Assembly (NCBI GenBank): GCA_946406315.1
Contig: CAMJKD010000002.1
Span: forward strand, 1 to 62,932
DNA: 62,932 nt
Source: an uncultured Candidatus Saccharibacteria bacterium
GTDB taxonomy: Bacteria; Patescibacteriota; Saccharimonadia; Saccharimonadales; Saccharimonadaceae
Reading direction: 5' to 3'
Under the pieces are notes generated by a model. The model had not been told where the DNA came from and made no database searches. It was given only the letters and a program-made list of their open reading frames with translations. Numbering within the stretch: the stretch's first letter is position 1; each line of letters begins with the position of its first letter. Both the position numbers and the translations under genes were made by a program. Shown here piece by piece: positions 1 to 9,382 of the stretch.

Positions 1-32
1 GGAGATGACTTGGAGGTTTCATATTGAGGCAT
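1..32 (-). CDS. Possible start of a gene running off the left edge
   Basis: On the minus strand an ATG at 32 opens a frame (MPQYETSKSS) that stays open to the window edge. A TATAAT box with an upstream TG lies at 68-63, and a GGAG ribosome site at 44-41 sits 8 bases before the ATG. Only ten codons are visible, so the product cannot be named. The promoter and ribosome site are the only support. Confidence 0.3.
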   Translation of the reverse strand, partial: MPQYETSKSS

Positions 33-142
33 ATCTATGACTCCATTCAGTTTATGTTAATTATTATATCAAATGAAGAAGCGGAAATGTCTCTTTTTTC
101 GTTGTCGAGGGTTGCACTTGAGGGGTTAACTTAGGTGGCACA

Positions 143-171
143 TTGACTTTTTAGGTGTTTTTTGGTATAAT
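143..171 (+). promoter_or_regulatory. uvrA promoter, leaderless
   Basis: TTGACT at 143-148 and TATAAT at 166-171 are separated by 17 bases. The -10 box ends 6 bases before the uvrA ATG at 178, so transcription should begin at or next to the A of the start codon. No Shine-Dalgarno sequence is present. Confidence 0.85.
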
Positions 172-177
172 TAGAAA

Positions 178-3051
178 ATGGCGAGTGATTCTTTTGATGC
201 ACAAAATATGATTAAAATACGTGGCGCGCGGGCTAATAATCTTAAAAATATTGATATTGATATTCCGCGTGACAAGTTAGTTGTAATTACTGGTCTTTCT
301 GGTTCTGGTAAGTCTTCCCTGGCCTTTGATACGATTTATGCTGAAGGCCAACGTCGTTATGTAGAATCACTCTCGTCTTATGCGCGGATGTTTTTGGGTG
401 TAATGGATAAGCCGGATGTTGATATGATTACCGGTCTTTCGCCGGCAATTTCGATTGATCAAAAATCTACTTCGCGCAACCCGCGTTCAACTGTGGCGAC
501 CGTGACGGAGATTTATGATTATTTGCGTCTTTTATTTGCACGGATTGGTGTGCCGCACTGCCCGGTTTGTCATTCGGAAGTGGCGCGCCGTACGGTGCAA
601 GACATTATTGATCAAGTTATGGCTTGGCCGACGGCGTCAAAATTGATGGTTTTAGCGCCAATTGTGTCGCAGAAAAAAGGCTCTTTTTCACATATTGGCG
701 AACAGTATTTAGCTAAAGGTTTTGCGCGGGCGCGGGTGGATGGCATCATTTATGCCCTTGATGAGTGGCCAGAATTAGACAAGAACTTGCGTCATGATAT
801 CGAGATTATCGTGGATCGTTTTGTAATGGCGCCAGGGTTAGAAAGTCGTGTTTCGCAATCGGTTGAACAAGCGCTCGATTTGGGCGATGGCATCATGCAG
901 ATTCTTTGTATAAAAGATAATTCGACAGCGATTGGGCAGAATAATATCAACACTACTAATGCGGAAATTGTGACCTATTCGCAACGTTACGCTTGCCCGA
1001 ATCATCCAGATGAGCTTATTCCAGAGTTAGAGCCACGTCTATTCTCATTTAACGCTCCGCAGGGTGCTTGTCCAACTTGCACTGGTCTCGGAACGCGGAT
1101 GGAGATTGATCCTTCGCTAGTTTTGAACCCAAATTTAACCATTGCGGAAGGTGGTATTCGTCCGTATAATCGCATCAATCAGGATTCTTGGTGGCTAAAA
1201 CGTTTGTCTGCCGTGGGTGAAAAACATGGTTTTTCGGTGCGAACGCCGATTCGTGAACTTTCGGAAGAAGCAATTCAAAAGATTCTTTATGGTACTGGCG
1301 AAGATCGTTATCATGTACGACTAAGTAATGGTTATGAATATGATGCTGTTTATGAAGGTGTAATTCCGAATTTAGAAAAACGATATAAAGAAACTGAGTC
1401 TGACTTTGTGCGCAAAGACATTGAGCGTTTTATGCGTGAACGTGTTTGTCAAACTTGCCATGGTGCGCGTTTGAAGCCAGTGGTATTGGCGATTACGATT
1501 CATGACTTGAATATTATGGATATGTGTGCAATGGATGTGGAGCAAACTTTAGACGCACTAAACTCTGATTTGGGTTTAACCGAAAATGAAGAAATGATTG
1601 CGCGACCGATTTTGAAAGAAATTAAGGCGCGTGTGGGCTTCATGAAAGACGTTGGCTTGAATTACCTTGAACTTGGTCGTTCGGCGGCGACGCTCTCGGG
1701 CGGCGAGGCGCAGCGCATTCGTTTGGCGACGCAGATTGGTTCTGGTTTGCAAGGGGTCTTATATGTACTCGATGAGCCGTCAATTGGTCTTCACCAGCGA
1801 GACAATAACCGCTTAATTGACACTTTGAAACATTTGCGTGACCTGAAGAATACGGTAATCGTAGTTGAGCACGATACGGACACGATTAAGCAAGCTGACT
1901 ATTTAATCGATATCGGTCCGGGTGCGGGTGTAAACGGCGGTAGAGTAGTTTCTGCTGGTACGCCAGATGAAGTCGCAAAAGATCCGAATTCAATTACTGG
2001 TAAATATTTATGCGGTAAAGTTAAGATTGATACACCGAAAAAGCGTCGCAAAGTCACGAATAAATATTTGGAAGTGATTGGTGCGCACGAGAACAACTTG
2101 AAAAACATTGACGTAAAGTTTCCGTTGGGTGTCTTGACGGTAGTTTCTGGTGTGTCCGGTTCGGGAAAATCGACGCTCGTAAATGAGATTTTAGCGAACG
2201 AATTGTTGGCGCGTTTGAATCGCGCACAAACTGTGCCAGGCGCGCATGAACGGATTGACGGAATTGAACATTTAAATAAAGTTATCGTGATTGACCAGTC
2301 GCCAATTGGCCGTACGCCGCGTTCAAATGCGGCAACTTATACGGGTATTTTTAACTATATTCGTGAATTATTTGCGGAGCAACCGGAAGCGCAGGTGCGG
2401 GGCTATAAGCCGGGGCGTTTCTCTTTCAATGTGAAAGGAGGTCGTTGCGAAAATTGCCAAGGTGACGGTGTGATTAAAATTGAAATGCATTTCTTGCCGG
2501 ACGTGTTTGTGACTTGTGATGTCTGTCATGGTAAGCGTTATAACCGTGAGGCTCTGGGAGTGAAATTTAAGGGCAAGACGATTGCGGATGTACTCGAAAT
2601 GACCGTAGATGAGGCGGTAGAATTCTTTAAGAATTTACCGCTAATTGCTGGAAAATTAAAAACTCTGCAGGAAGTTGGCTTGGGCTATATCCGTCTTGGT
2701 CAGCCGGCAACTACTTTTTCGGGCGGCGAGGCGCAGCGTATTAAACTTGCGACCGAGTTAAGTCGTCGTTCGACGGGTAAGACTTTATATATTTTAGACG
2801 AACCAACTACTGGCTTGCATTCGGATGACGTAAAACGTTTATTGTCAATTTTACAGCGTCTGGTATCGGGTGGAAATTCAATGATTGTGATTGAGCATAA
2901 TTTAGACGTTATTAAAAGCGCGGACTGGATTATTGATATGGGTCCAGAAGGCGGTCAAGGTGGCGGTAAAGTTGTAGCTACTGGTACGCCAGAAGACATT
3001 GCGCGTAATGCGAAATCTGACACTGGAAAGTTTCTTAAAGAAATACTTTAA
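178..3051 (+). CDS. uvrA: Excinuclease ABC subunit A (UvrA)
   Basis: UvrA is the damage-sensing ATPase of nucleotide excision repair; it acts in the cytoplasm with UvrB. The 957-residue length is normal. Two ABC ATPase halves are visible: a first Walker A (GLSGSGKS) near residues 39-46 with signature [12 protein letters not shown] near 505, and a second Walker A (GVSGSGKS) near 657 with signature [12 protein letters not shown] near 847. Zinc-binding cysteine pairs occur near residue 130 (CPVC), near 410 (CQTC) and in the C-terminal half (CENC...CDVC, about 758-788). The start is fixed by the leaderless promoter 6 bases upstream. The gene is monocistronic and its stop abuts the stop of the convergent gene at 3052. 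Confidence 0.97.
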   Translation: MASDSFDAQNMIKIRGARANNLKNIDIDIPRDKLVVITGLSGSGKSSLAFDTIYAEGQRRYVESLSSYARMFLGVMDKPDVDMITGLSPAISIDQKSTSRNPRSTVATVTEIYDYLRLLFARIGVPHCPVCHSEVARRTVQDIIDQVMAWPTASKLMVLAPIVSQKKGSFSHIGEQYLAKGFARARVDGIIYALDEWPELDKNLRHDIEIIVDRFVMAPGLESRVSQSVEQALDLGDGIMQILCIKDNSTAIGQNNINTTNAEIVTYSQRYACPNHPDELIPELEPRLFSFNAPQGACPTCTGLGTRMEIDPSLVLNPNLTIAEGGIRPYNRINQDSWWLKRLSAVGEKHGFSVRTPIRELSEEAIQKILYGTGEDRYHVRLSNGYEYDAVYEGVIPNLEKRYKETESDFVRKDIERFMRERVCQTCHGARLKPVVLAITIHDLNIMDMCAMDVEQTLDALNSDLGLTENEEMIARPILKEIKARVGFMKDVGLNYLELGRSAATLSGGEAQRIRLATQIGSGLQGVLYVLDEPSIGLHQRDNNRLIDTLKHLRDLKNTVIVVEHDTDTIKQADYLIDIGPGAGVNGGRVVSAGTPDEVAKDPNSITGKYLCGKVKIDTPKKRRKVTNKYLEVIGAHENNLKNIDVKFPLGVLTVVSGVSGSGKSTLVNEILANELLARLNRAQTVPGAHERIDGIEHLNKVIVIDQSPIGRTPRSNAATYTGIFNYIRELFAEQPEAQVRGYKPGRFSFNVKGGRCENCQGDGVIKIEMHFLPDVFVTCDVCHGKRYNREALGVKFKGKTIADVLEMTVDEAVEFFKNLPLIAGKLKTLQEVGLGYIRLGQPATTFSGGEAQRIKLATELSRRSTGKTLYILDEPTTGLHSDDVKRLLSILQRLVSGGNSMIVIEHNLDVIKSADWIIDMGPEGGQGGGKVVATGTPEDIARNAKSDTGKFLKEIL

Positions 3052-4041
3052 TTAGTAAACGCGAGAATCGTATTCCCTAAAGGAATAAAAGATGTAATTT
3101 CCGTTTTCGTTCTTGAAAGACATAACATAATGCGCGTAGTTCTTATAGTTGTCTTTATTGATAGTGAAGAATTCTGGATTCTTTAAATCTTTTGATTTGC
3201 CATCTTTATCGATGCTGTCGAATAGTTCCATTTGCGAGATTGAAGCGTCACCTGTTTTGGCATACACGGTGCCGGCAATATAAACATAAGCGTAGTCTCC
3301 GGTATGCTCCTGATCGTAGAGGTAGTAATAGTAGGTATCCGTGGCGTTGCGACTATTAAAACATGAATTGTCATAAATATATTTATGCGTATTTTGGTCG
3401 AGAATTACGCGCGGGCAATAGTCGCTTTTTACTGTATAATTGTTAGTTTCGCCAAAATATTTTGCATATGTATCCATAATGATTTGATAGTCTTTATTGA
3501 TGATGCCGACATTACTAGCGAATGATTTTAGATCAACTTTACTGCAGTCATTTCGCTTGAAGATATATGAACAAGTGTTTGGATTTAATTGATTGAGTGC
3601 GTCGATGCTAATAGAAGATGAATTATCTATTAATGTAGGAATAATGATTGATAGTTTTTGAGAATTATCCATATCGCCGAAGAGGTTTTCGCCTGGCGTG
3701 GTGGTTGATGTGTATTTTATCTTAATATCGAAAGATTTGCCGATGTTGCTAGTGTCGGTTTGACCGCCCGTGAGGATAAAAGCGGCTTTTTGATATATTT
3801 CATTTTCGGCTGTAGTACCGTCAAGTTTTTCTGATTGCGGTTTTTCGGTTAAATTTGCAGTTTCGTCTTCTTCTGGCTTATCGTAGCCGGTGGTTGGATA
3901 TGGTCGATTATCGCGTGGAATGAATGTAAGCAAGATAGCGCCAAGTGAGGCTACGATTGTAATTGCAATAATGATAATTGCTGCAATATTGAAATTTTTA
4001 TTTTCGGATGTTATTTTCGTGGAAGCATTAGCATCATTCAT
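3052..4041 (-). CDS. Membrane-anchored protein of unknown function, paralogue of 4068-5186
   Basis: A 329-residue protein with a short hydrophilic N-terminus, one transmembrane helix (about residues 19-40) and a large predicted extracytoplasmic domain rich in Tyr, Asn and Asp, so probably a type II surface protein. No family is recognised. Its C-terminal half matches the next gene in pattern: a YYYYLYD stretch, then AYVYIAG and a final NYKNYAHYVMSF segment against [12 protein letters not shown] in the neighbour. Cysteines near residues 157-165, 209 and 227 could form disulfides. TAATAT at 4053-4048, preceded by TG, ends 6 bases before the ATG, so the mRNA is predicted to be leaderless. Probably a local duplication that then diverged. 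Confidence 0.75.
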   Translation of the reverse strand: MNDANASTKITSENKNFNIAAIIIIAITIVASLGAILLTFIPRDNRPYPTTGYDKPEEDETANLTEKPQSEKLDGTTAENEIYQKAAFILTGGQTDTSNIGKSFDIKIKYTSTTTPGENLFGDMDNSQKLSIIIPTLIDNSSSISIDALNQLNPNTCSYIFKRNDCSKVDLKSFASNVGIINKDYQIIMDTYAKYFGETNNYTVKSDYCPRVILDQNTHKYIYDNSCFNSRNATDTYYYYLYDQEHTGDYAYVYIAGTVYAKTGDASISQMELFDSIDKDGKSKDLKNPEFFTINKDNYKNYAHYVMSFKNENGNYIFYSFREYDSRVY

Positions 4042-4067
4042 GTTTAAATATTAGCACAGGGAAGAAG

Positions 4068-5186
4068 CTAGTCTGAAATTTTTTCGATAGTTTTATAGGA
4101 GTAATTTCCGTTGTCTTCGATCTGAAAGACGAGGCGATAATGCGAAAAGTCTTTATAATTGCTGTCGTTGATAAGGTTATTGTCTTTTGCGTTTTTAGAA
4201 TCTAGTTGATTACTGTTGCCGTTACCGTCTAATGAGTAATATAGATTATTGGTGGTACTATTCGTTCCTTTGCTGGTATCTGTTTTAACTACTCCACCAG
4301 CGATATAGACGTATGCTTTGTAGTTTGTTTCTTCATATTTGTATTGATAATAATGAGATGTCAGTGTGCCGGTCGTGCGGCTGGGTGCTGATATATTTCC
4401 GTAATAGGCATCGTTTTTCTCGTTCCAGACAATAGAATATCCATCGCCGGTTACTATTGGCGATAAGTAGCTATTGCTTCCGAATAAATCTTTAAGATCT
4501 TTTTCGACTTCATTTTTGGTTGCGCCGATGAATTTATAGATATAACTGGTTGAAGTATTGAGGTTGGTTACTTCGTTAAAATATGCTACCTCTTCGGGAG
4601 TGATGCCTTCGCCGTCGATATCGTATGCGGAGAGAATAATGACAGCTTTATCGCTATCATTCGAGCCGAGGTTTTCAAAAGTCGTTAGAGGCATTTTTTG
4701 ATTATTCATAGCCATCTGATGGACGAGAGTCTTGGTTGCGCTTTCCTTATTGGCGCCAAGTGAGAGAATGCGATTAGCTTTTATGGTTAGCGCATTGATT
4801 TTATTTTCATCATTAATTTCATTGCCGGTTCCGCCTGCGTTGCCTTGTTGTCTTGAAAATAGATTATTGCTGACCAGTATGATTATTGCTACGCCAGCAA
4901 TAATTGCCACTAGTAGCGCTATTGCTATTATGAGTTTTTTGTGCGTTTTTGGCTTCGGAATGTCTGCCGACATCGGTGTTAGTATTGGGGCGGATGTAGA
5001 TGTTAGCATTGGCGTAGGTGTCGGCGTTGGAGTAGGTGCTGGCGGAGGTGTCAGCGTCGGCGTCGACATTGGCGTCGGGGTCGGTGCTGGAGTTGGAGTT
5101 GGAGTTGGTATTGGAGTTGGAATCGGTGTCGGTGTCGGTGTCGACGTAGGTGTAGGTATATTTTGCGTATTTTGTGTACTATCCAT
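4068..5186 (-). CDS. Pro/Thr-repeat single-pass membrane protein of unknown function
   Basis: A 372-residue protein: residues 10-72 are almost entirely Pro-Thr repeats with some Ile, Ala, Ser and Met; residues 84-106 form one transmembrane helix; the rest is a Ser/Asn/Tyr-rich domain paralogous to the gene at 3052-4041. Such proline-rich tracts usually lie on the cell surface as wall-spanning stalks, but here the tract precedes the helix and would be cytoplasmic if the helix is a type II anchor. No signal peptide precedes it. A TAAAAT box lies about 35 bases upstream, and the leader carries only a weak AAAGA ribosome site. It lies 26 bases upstream of the 4041 gene on the same strand; that gene also has its own -10 box. 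Confidence 0.75.
   Translation of the reverse strand: MDSTQNTQNIPTPTSTPTPTPIPTPIPTPTPTPAPTPTPMSTPTLTPPPAPTPTPTPTPMLTSTSAPILTPMSADIPKPKTHKKLIIAIALLVAIIAGVAIIILVSNNLFSRQQGNAGGTGNEINDENKINALTIKANRILSLGANKESATKTLVHQMAMNNQKMPLTTFENLGSNDSDKAVIILSAYDIDGEGITPEEVAYFNEVTNLNTSTSYIYKFIGATKNEVEKDLKDLFGSNSYLSPIVTGDGYSIVWNEKNDAYYGNISAPSRTTGTLTSHYYQYKYEETNYKAYVYIAGGVVKTDTSKGTNSTTNNLYYSLDGNGNSNQLDSKNAKDNNLINDSNYKDFSHYRLVFQIEDNGNYSYKTIEKISD
4975..5159 (-). repeat. In-frame hexanucleotide (Pro-Thr) repeat tract
   Basis: Degenerate 6-base units (CCN ACN on the coding strand) are repeated about 25-30 times, encoding Pro-Thr with occasional Ile, Ala, Ser or Met. Because the unit is a multiple of three, slippage would change the tract length without breaking the frame. 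Confidence 0.8.
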
Positions 5187-5320
5187 CTTGTCTTTCTTTT
5201 TTGAGTACTTTAATGCTATTTTAGCTTAAATAGTTTGAAATGCCAATTCGATTGAGGGCGGCGGAGACTTATATTTGCGACTTTAGCGCTTAGCATTAAT
5301 GTAATGTTATAATATAGAAT

Positions 5321-5836
5321 ATGGAGCAGCAAAGCCCTACTTCAAACGGAAACGGTTCCGATTCTACAGAGAATTTTGGCTGGAAAGATTACACGGTTAA
5401 TCCAGGTCAATATCATGTGCCGAAAGCTTCTGATATACCAGGAAATGCTGGAGCTTCTTTTGAGGTAGTTGAAGGAGGCGGTAATACTGGCGTACTAGAC
5501 GACTGGCAAGATTATACGACTAAAACTGATCGTGATGACATTATTGTGCCGTTTGATGAAGCAGATGGGAGAGGCTCAATATATACACTAGACGGGAAAT
5601 ATCCGATGATTGGTGTTTCTTCGGAGAATCAAAATAGCGATAGCACAAAGACTGAAAAGTATACGGTAAGGATTAAGAATCCGTCTCTTGCGGAGAGATT
5701 CGGTATTAATGAAGAGATGCTGAAGCAGAAATGTAAACGAATCGGGACTAATGTTTTAGCGGTTGGATTGAAAGCCGTGCCGCCTAATTATGTTGCCGAC
5801 TTGGTAGCGGCCGGCATAGTATCTGAAGCCGCATAG
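5321..5836 (+). CDS. Hypothetical soluble protein
   Basis: A 171-residue hydrophilic protein with no signal peptide, membrane helix or family I recognise. Two short internal repeats are visible near the N-terminus (GWKDYTVNPGQYHVP and DWQDYTTKTDRDDIIVP), each a W-x-DYT motif followed by a Pro-Val or Val-Pro. The C-terminal 60 residues look folded (SLAERFGINEEMLKQKC and following). TATAAT at 5308-5313, preceded by TG, ends 7 bases before the ATG, predicting a leaderless transcript. It stands alone between divergent and tandem neighbours with their own promoters. Confidence 0.7.
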   Translation: MEQQSPTSNGNGSDSTENFGWKDYTVNPGQYHVPKASDIPGNAGASFEVVEGGGNTGVLDDWQDYTTKTDRDDIIVPFDEADGRGSIYTLDGKYPMIGVSSENQNSDSTKTEKYTVRIKNPSLAERFGINEEMLKQKCKRIGTNVLAVGLKAVPPNYVADLVAAGIVSEAA

Positions 5837-5855
5837 GTACAGTTAGCGCTTACGC

Positions 5856-5884
5856 TTGTCATTCCCTGTTATTTAGGGTAAAAT
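5856..5884 (+). promoter_or_regulatory. rplY promoter
   Basis: TTGTCA at 5856-5861 and TAAAAT at 5879-5884, 17 bases apart. Transcription would start near 5891, giving a leader of about 27 bases that includes AGGAAG at 5903-5908, a ribosome site 9 bases before the ATG. This is a leadered gene, unlike many of its neighbours. Confidence 0.75.
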
Positions 5885-5917
5885 ATGCACAAGGATAAAA
5901 ATAGGAAGTAATATTTT

Positions 5918-6595
5918 ATGAGCGAAGATAAGTTGTCTCTCGCAAAGCGCGAGTTGACTGGTAAAAAAGTAAAGAGTTTACGCGAACAAGGTTTGATTCC
6001 GTCTGTAGTTTTTGGCGGCGAGGGAGAGCCAATTCTGACGCAATCCTCTTATAATGATACCGAAAAAGTACTTTTAAATGCCGGCTATCACTCCCCTATC
6101 GATCTCGACATTGATGGCAAGAAGCAAATGGGTTTGGTCAAGGTTGTTCATCTTGATCCAGTAAAGGGTACTATTTTGAACGTTGAATTTCAGGCAATTT
6201 CTGCCAATCAGATCGTAGAAGCTACCACGCCAATTGAGATTGTTAACTTTGAGCAATCTGATGCAAGTAAAGCCCACCTTGCCATTCTTCAAGTTATGGA
6301 AGAGATTGATGTTAAGGCGAAGCCGGCTGATCTCCCAGAGGCTATTACTGTCGACGCTTCTCATCTTGCTACAGTTGAGGATGGTATTATCGTTGCTGAT
6401 CTTAAGCTTCCAAAGGGCGTAGAGCTTGCCGATAAAGAGCTCGATCCTGAGTCTGCTGTTGCTAACGTTTATGATCCTGCCCAAGAGGCTGCCGAGCGTG
6501 AGGCTGAGGCTGAAGCGGACAAAGCCGCCGAAGAAGCGCGTGCCGCTGAGGCAGAAGCTGCTTCGGCCGAAGAGGCTAAGAAAGAAGGAGAGTAA
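5918..6595 (+). CDS. rplY: Large ribosomal subunit protein bL25, long (CTC/TL5) form
   Basis: bL25 binds 5S rRNA in the large ribosomal subunit. The 225 residues show the N-terminal 5S-binding domain (LAKRELTGKKVKSLREQGLI, about 7-26), a second CTC-type beta domain (about 95-185), and a highly charged Ala/Glu/Lys tail (about 190-225), the usual layout of the long bacterial form. A ribosome site AGGAAG precedes the ATG, and a strong terminator follows 10 bases after the stop. It stands as a single-gene unit. The acidic Ala-Glu tail is a common variable extension in this family. Confidence 0.95.
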   Translation: MSEDKLSLAKRELTGKKVKSLREQGLIPSVVFGGEGEPILTQSSYNDTEKVLLNAGYHSPIDLDIDGKKQMGLVKVVHLDPVKGTILNVEFQAISANQIVEATTPIEIVNFEQSDASKAHLAILQVMEEIDVKAKPADLPEAITVDASHLATVEDGIIVADLKLPKGVELADKELDPESAVANVYDPAQEAAEREAEAEADKAAEEARAAEAEAASAEEAKKEGE

Positions 6596-6603
6596 TCCTT
6601 TAA

Positions 6604-6633
6604 CAAAAAATCCCCTTTATGGGGGATTTTTTT
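6604..6633. terminator. Rho-independent terminator, bidirectional
   Basis: AAAAAATCCCC and GGGGGATTTTTTT flank a TTTAT loop. Poly-T on one side and poly-A on the other let it serve both rplY (plus) and the convergent kinase-aldolase gene (minus). Confidence 0.9.
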
Positions 6634-6663
6634 GTAAGAGATTATTTGGTAGTCGATTGGGTT

Positions 6664-8505
6664 CTATTTCTTTTTGAGTGCTTCGCAGTTAGCGACAAGA
6701 CGTTCGTGGAAGCTGGTACGTGCGGCGTCGGCGTTATTATTGTCTCCCTTCCAGGCATGAAGGGCTGGGTCTTGTAGTGCGCGGGCAAATGAGAAGGTGA
6801 CTGGCCACGGGAAAGGTCCATTGTTAATGACGGCTTGGAGATTTTCGGTGGCTTGCGTGACGGTTTGGCCGCCACTTAGGAATACGACACTGGCTAGTTC
6901 GCTTGGAACATGGGCGCGTAGTACGTCGGCGGTAGCTTTGCCGACTTCTTCGGGAGTAGATGGAGTATCGTAGCGCTTGCCGGCAAGGACCATGTTTACT
7001 TTGAGAATACAGCTCGGTAGGCTAACGCCTTTATTTTTTAATTCTTCAAATAATGCGTCGAGGATTTGACCTGTGTATTCAGCGCTTTTTTCAATTGAAT
7101 AGTCGCCATCATAGACGAGTTCTGGCTCAACGATTGGCACGATGCCAGTATTTTGACAATCGAGGGCGTATTGAGCGAGAATTTTGGCATTTTTACGAAT
7201 CGCCATTGGGCTTGGGCTATGGTCGGTAACTTCAAAAGCAGCGCGCCATTTAGCAAAGCGGGCGCCCATGTCGTAGTATTCCGCGAGTCTATTTAATAAT
7301 CCTTCGAGACCTTTGGTGTATTTTTCGTCTGAGCCTTCAATTAGTTCAAGACCCTGATCGACTTTAATGCCTGGGATAATACCTTTATTGGCGAGGTAGC
7401 TAACGAAATCTTGACCATCGTCAGATTGTTGACGGGCGGTTTCGTCGAATAGGATAACGCCGTTTACGTATTTTTCGAGGTCTGGTGTTGTAAAAAATAG
7501 ATTACGATAATCGCGACGGTGTGTTTCGTCATCTGGGATATTCATACTTTCGAATTTTTTATGAATAGAACCGCCAGATTCATCGGCGGCAAGGATGCCA
7601 CGTCCTTCGGCGACTAAACGTTTAGCATTGGATTCAATTTCTAGCATTTTATCTTCCTTTGGATTATGTTTTTCTATACGATAATAATCGTCTGATATTT
7701 CCTCTTCAAGTGTTGATAGGTTTGAGCTGGCGCTCAGAATTGAGTGTTCAACATTGGCGCGAGCTAATAATAGAGCCTCATCTGGATTTTTGCCTAGTAC
7801 TAGTGCGCCAAATACAGAGGCGGCGATGGTGAGATGCGAGCTAAGATGTGTCATGAGGTCTTGACGATCCTCGAGTTGCCAACGGACGCGTTTACCCATG
7901 TATTCGATATAGTGCGGTGCGATAGTGACGAGCTTTTCGATATTCTGGCTTAGTTTAAGGTCGGCAATTACGAGGTCAGCGCGATTGAGAAGGTCGCGCA
8001 TATGGTTAGCATTGGCGTTGCTATATTTGCCAACAAAGAGTGCGAGTTTACTTTGATGGTTCGATTTAAGGTACTCGATAATATCTTCGGCGAGCCTAGG
8101 TGAAATATTAGCACTACGATCAAGATAAATCCAGTCAATATCTTCTTTTGGTGCTTCCCAAGTAGTCGGAGCGTGATTGCTTGGGCTAAGATAGCTGACG
8201 TTGCGGTCTTGGCAAAGAATATAGCGATAAACAGTGTCGGCATCTTTGGCGATAAATTGACCATCTAGAAAAGTGGCAGAAGTGCCGGATATTTCGGCTG
8301 GAAGACCGAAGCGCGTCAACACCTCCAGACTAATGCTGGCGCCGCCAAAGATGGAGACGCGATTGTAGTATTTATGGGTGGAACCGTCAAAAGCAAAATC
8401 TAGCCATTTAATATCGTTCCGATCGGTTTCGAAGTTGTTTTGGCGGTTATCGAGGCGCAGATAGACATCCTTTGTAACGTTGCCAACAATCAAAATGTTG
8501 TTCAT
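6664..8505 (-). CDS. Fusion of a degenerate PfkB-family kinase domain and class I fructose-bisphosphate aldolase
   Basis: Residues 287-613 are a class I (Schiff-base) fructose-1,6-bisphosphate aldolase: GRGILAADESGGSI at 301-314, the lysine of RFAKWRA (K419), the glutamate of VPIVEPE (E460) and the Schiff-base lysine in LKVNMV (K502). Residues 1-270 resemble a PfkB/ribokinase sugar kinase, with the FGGASISLEVLTRFG substrate segment at 53-67, but the DTxGAGD motif that holds the catalytic Asp is not seen; the matching place (about 222-238) reads SSHLTIAASVFGALVLG. The aldolase is therefore probably active and the kinase probably dead or altered. An ordinary aldolase start (M287) exists, but there is no gap or stop between the domains. 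TACAAT at 8517-8512 ends 6 bases before the ATG, so it is predicted leaderless. Confidence 0.9.
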   Translation of the reverse strand: MNNILIVGNVTKDVYLRLDNRQNNFETDRNDIKWLDFAFDGSTHKYYNRVSIFGGASISLEVLTRFGLPAEISGTSATFLDGQFIAKDADTVYRYILCQDRNVSYLSPSNHAPTTWEAPKEDIDWIYLDRSANISPRLAEDIIEYLKSNHQSKLALFVGKYSNANANHMRDLLNRADLVIADLKLSQNIEKLVTIAPHYIEYMGKRVRWQLEDRQDLMTHLSSHLTIAASVFGALVLGKNPDEALLLARANVEHSILSASSNLSTLEEEISDDYYRIEKHNPKEDKMLEIESNAKRLVAEGRGILAADESGGSIHKKFESMNIPDDETHRRDYRNLFFTTPDLEKYVNGVILFDETARQQSDDGQDFVSYLANKGIIPGIKVDQGLELIEGSDEKYTKGLEGLLNRLAEYYDMGARFAKWRAAFEVTDHSPSPMAIRKNAKILAQYALDCQNTGIVPIVEPELVYDGDYSIEKSAEYTGQILDALFEELKNKGVSLPSCILKVNMVLAGKRYDTPSTPEEVGKATADVLRAHVPSELASVVFLSGGQTVTQATENLQAVINNGPFPWPVTFSFARALQDPALHAWKGDNNNADAARTSFHERLVANCEALKKK

Positions 8506-8540
8506 GTCTTTATTGTAGCATAGGTAAATCTGTTACGAAT

Positions 8541-9293
8541 CTAATCGTTTAGCATACGATAGAAACGATTAACCGTATAGTCGATGGCTGGCAGTTCTTT
8601 GTTATGCTGTAGCATATCGTCAATGGCATTGTCGACGTCGTATGGGACGTCAATTTGTTCGTAGTTCATTTTGTCTTTTGTGATAGTAAGAATGCCAGTA
8701 CTGGCAGCTTCGATGCCGATTGGGCAACCGAGACTACCGGGATTAATATAAAGCTTATGGTCGCGCGTCTTGACGATGCAACGGATATGAGTGTGTCCAA
8801 ATAGATAGACATCGGCATTAATGCCGCTGAAGAGTTGTTTACATTGAGTACTATTAGGGCGATAGTAAAATTTGCGATATTTACCGAGTTGATCGATTGG
8901 ATAATGGCTAACGAAAATCTTCTTCCCTTCTATTTCGAGCCATTGTTCGCGTGGGAGTTTTTTGATGTATTCAATAGAATCTGTGCTAACTTGACCATGA
9001 TTCCATTTGAAGAGGTCAATTATTTCGGTGGGTAGTTTGTCGAGTGTTTTGTCGTTATGGTTATAAACTGGCAACTCGTTAATAAGGTAATCCTCATGAT
9101 TGCCGCGTACGTTGCCGAGTATTTGACTTTGGTGTTCTTTCAGAAACTGAATACATTCTTCTGGATGAGCACCAAGGCCAATAATATCACCTAAGCAGAT
9201 GACTTTGTCAATGCCTTGATCGGTAAATTCTTGAAATACGGCGCATAGAGCGTCGATATTGCTATGTAGGTCAGAAATAATCCCAATGCGCAA
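8541..9293 (-). CDS. Calcineurin-like metallophosphoesterase (YfcE/MJ0936-like)
   Basis: A 250-residue metal-dependent phosphoesterase. The family motifs are clear: D-x-H (SDLHSN, residues 7-12), GD-xx-G (LGDIIGLG, about 35-42), GNH-E (VRGNHEDYL), H (VSHYPID) and G-H-T-H (LFGHTHIRC). The substrate is not predictable from sequence; relatives act on cyclic phosphodiesters or nucleoside phosphates. The start codon is TTG at 9293, chosen because an AGGAG site lies 7 bases upstream and a consensus promoter about 30 bases further on. It is a single-gene unit with a leader of about 25 bases. Confidence 0.9.
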   Translation of the reverse strand: MRIGIISDLHSNIDALCAVFQEFTDQGIDKVICLGDIIGLGAHPEECIQFLKEHQSQILGNVRGNHEDYLINELPVYNHNDKTLDKLPTEIIDLFKWNHGQVSTDSIEYIKKLPREQWLEIEGKKIFVSHYPIDQLGKYRKFYYRPNSTQCKQLFSGINADVYLFGHTHIRCIVKTRDHKLYINPGSLGCPIGIEAASTGILTITKDKMNYEQIDVPYDVDNAIDDMLQHNKELPAIDYTVNRFYRMLND

Positions 9294-9322
9294 AACAAAT
9301 CTCCTCTCTTTATAATCTGTAT

Positions 9323-9351
9323 ATTATATCAAATTTTTACATATTTGTCAA
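9323..9351 (-). promoter_or_regulatory. Perfect consensus promoter for the phosphoesterase gene
   Basis: On the minus strand TTGACA (9351-9346) and TATAAT (9328-9323) are separated by exactly 17 bases. Both hexamers match the consensus fully, so this should be a strong constitutive promoter. Confidence 0.9.
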
Positions 9352-9382
9352 GATGTTTATGCTTGTTCTAGTGCTTTGCGAA

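Noticed and set aside
4732-5229. A 165-codon plus-strand frame of Gly-Val repeats opposite the Pro-Thr tract
   Set aside because: It is the antisense reading of a hexanucleotide repeat, which stays open by composition; it has no ribosome site and the minus-strand gene has a paralogue.
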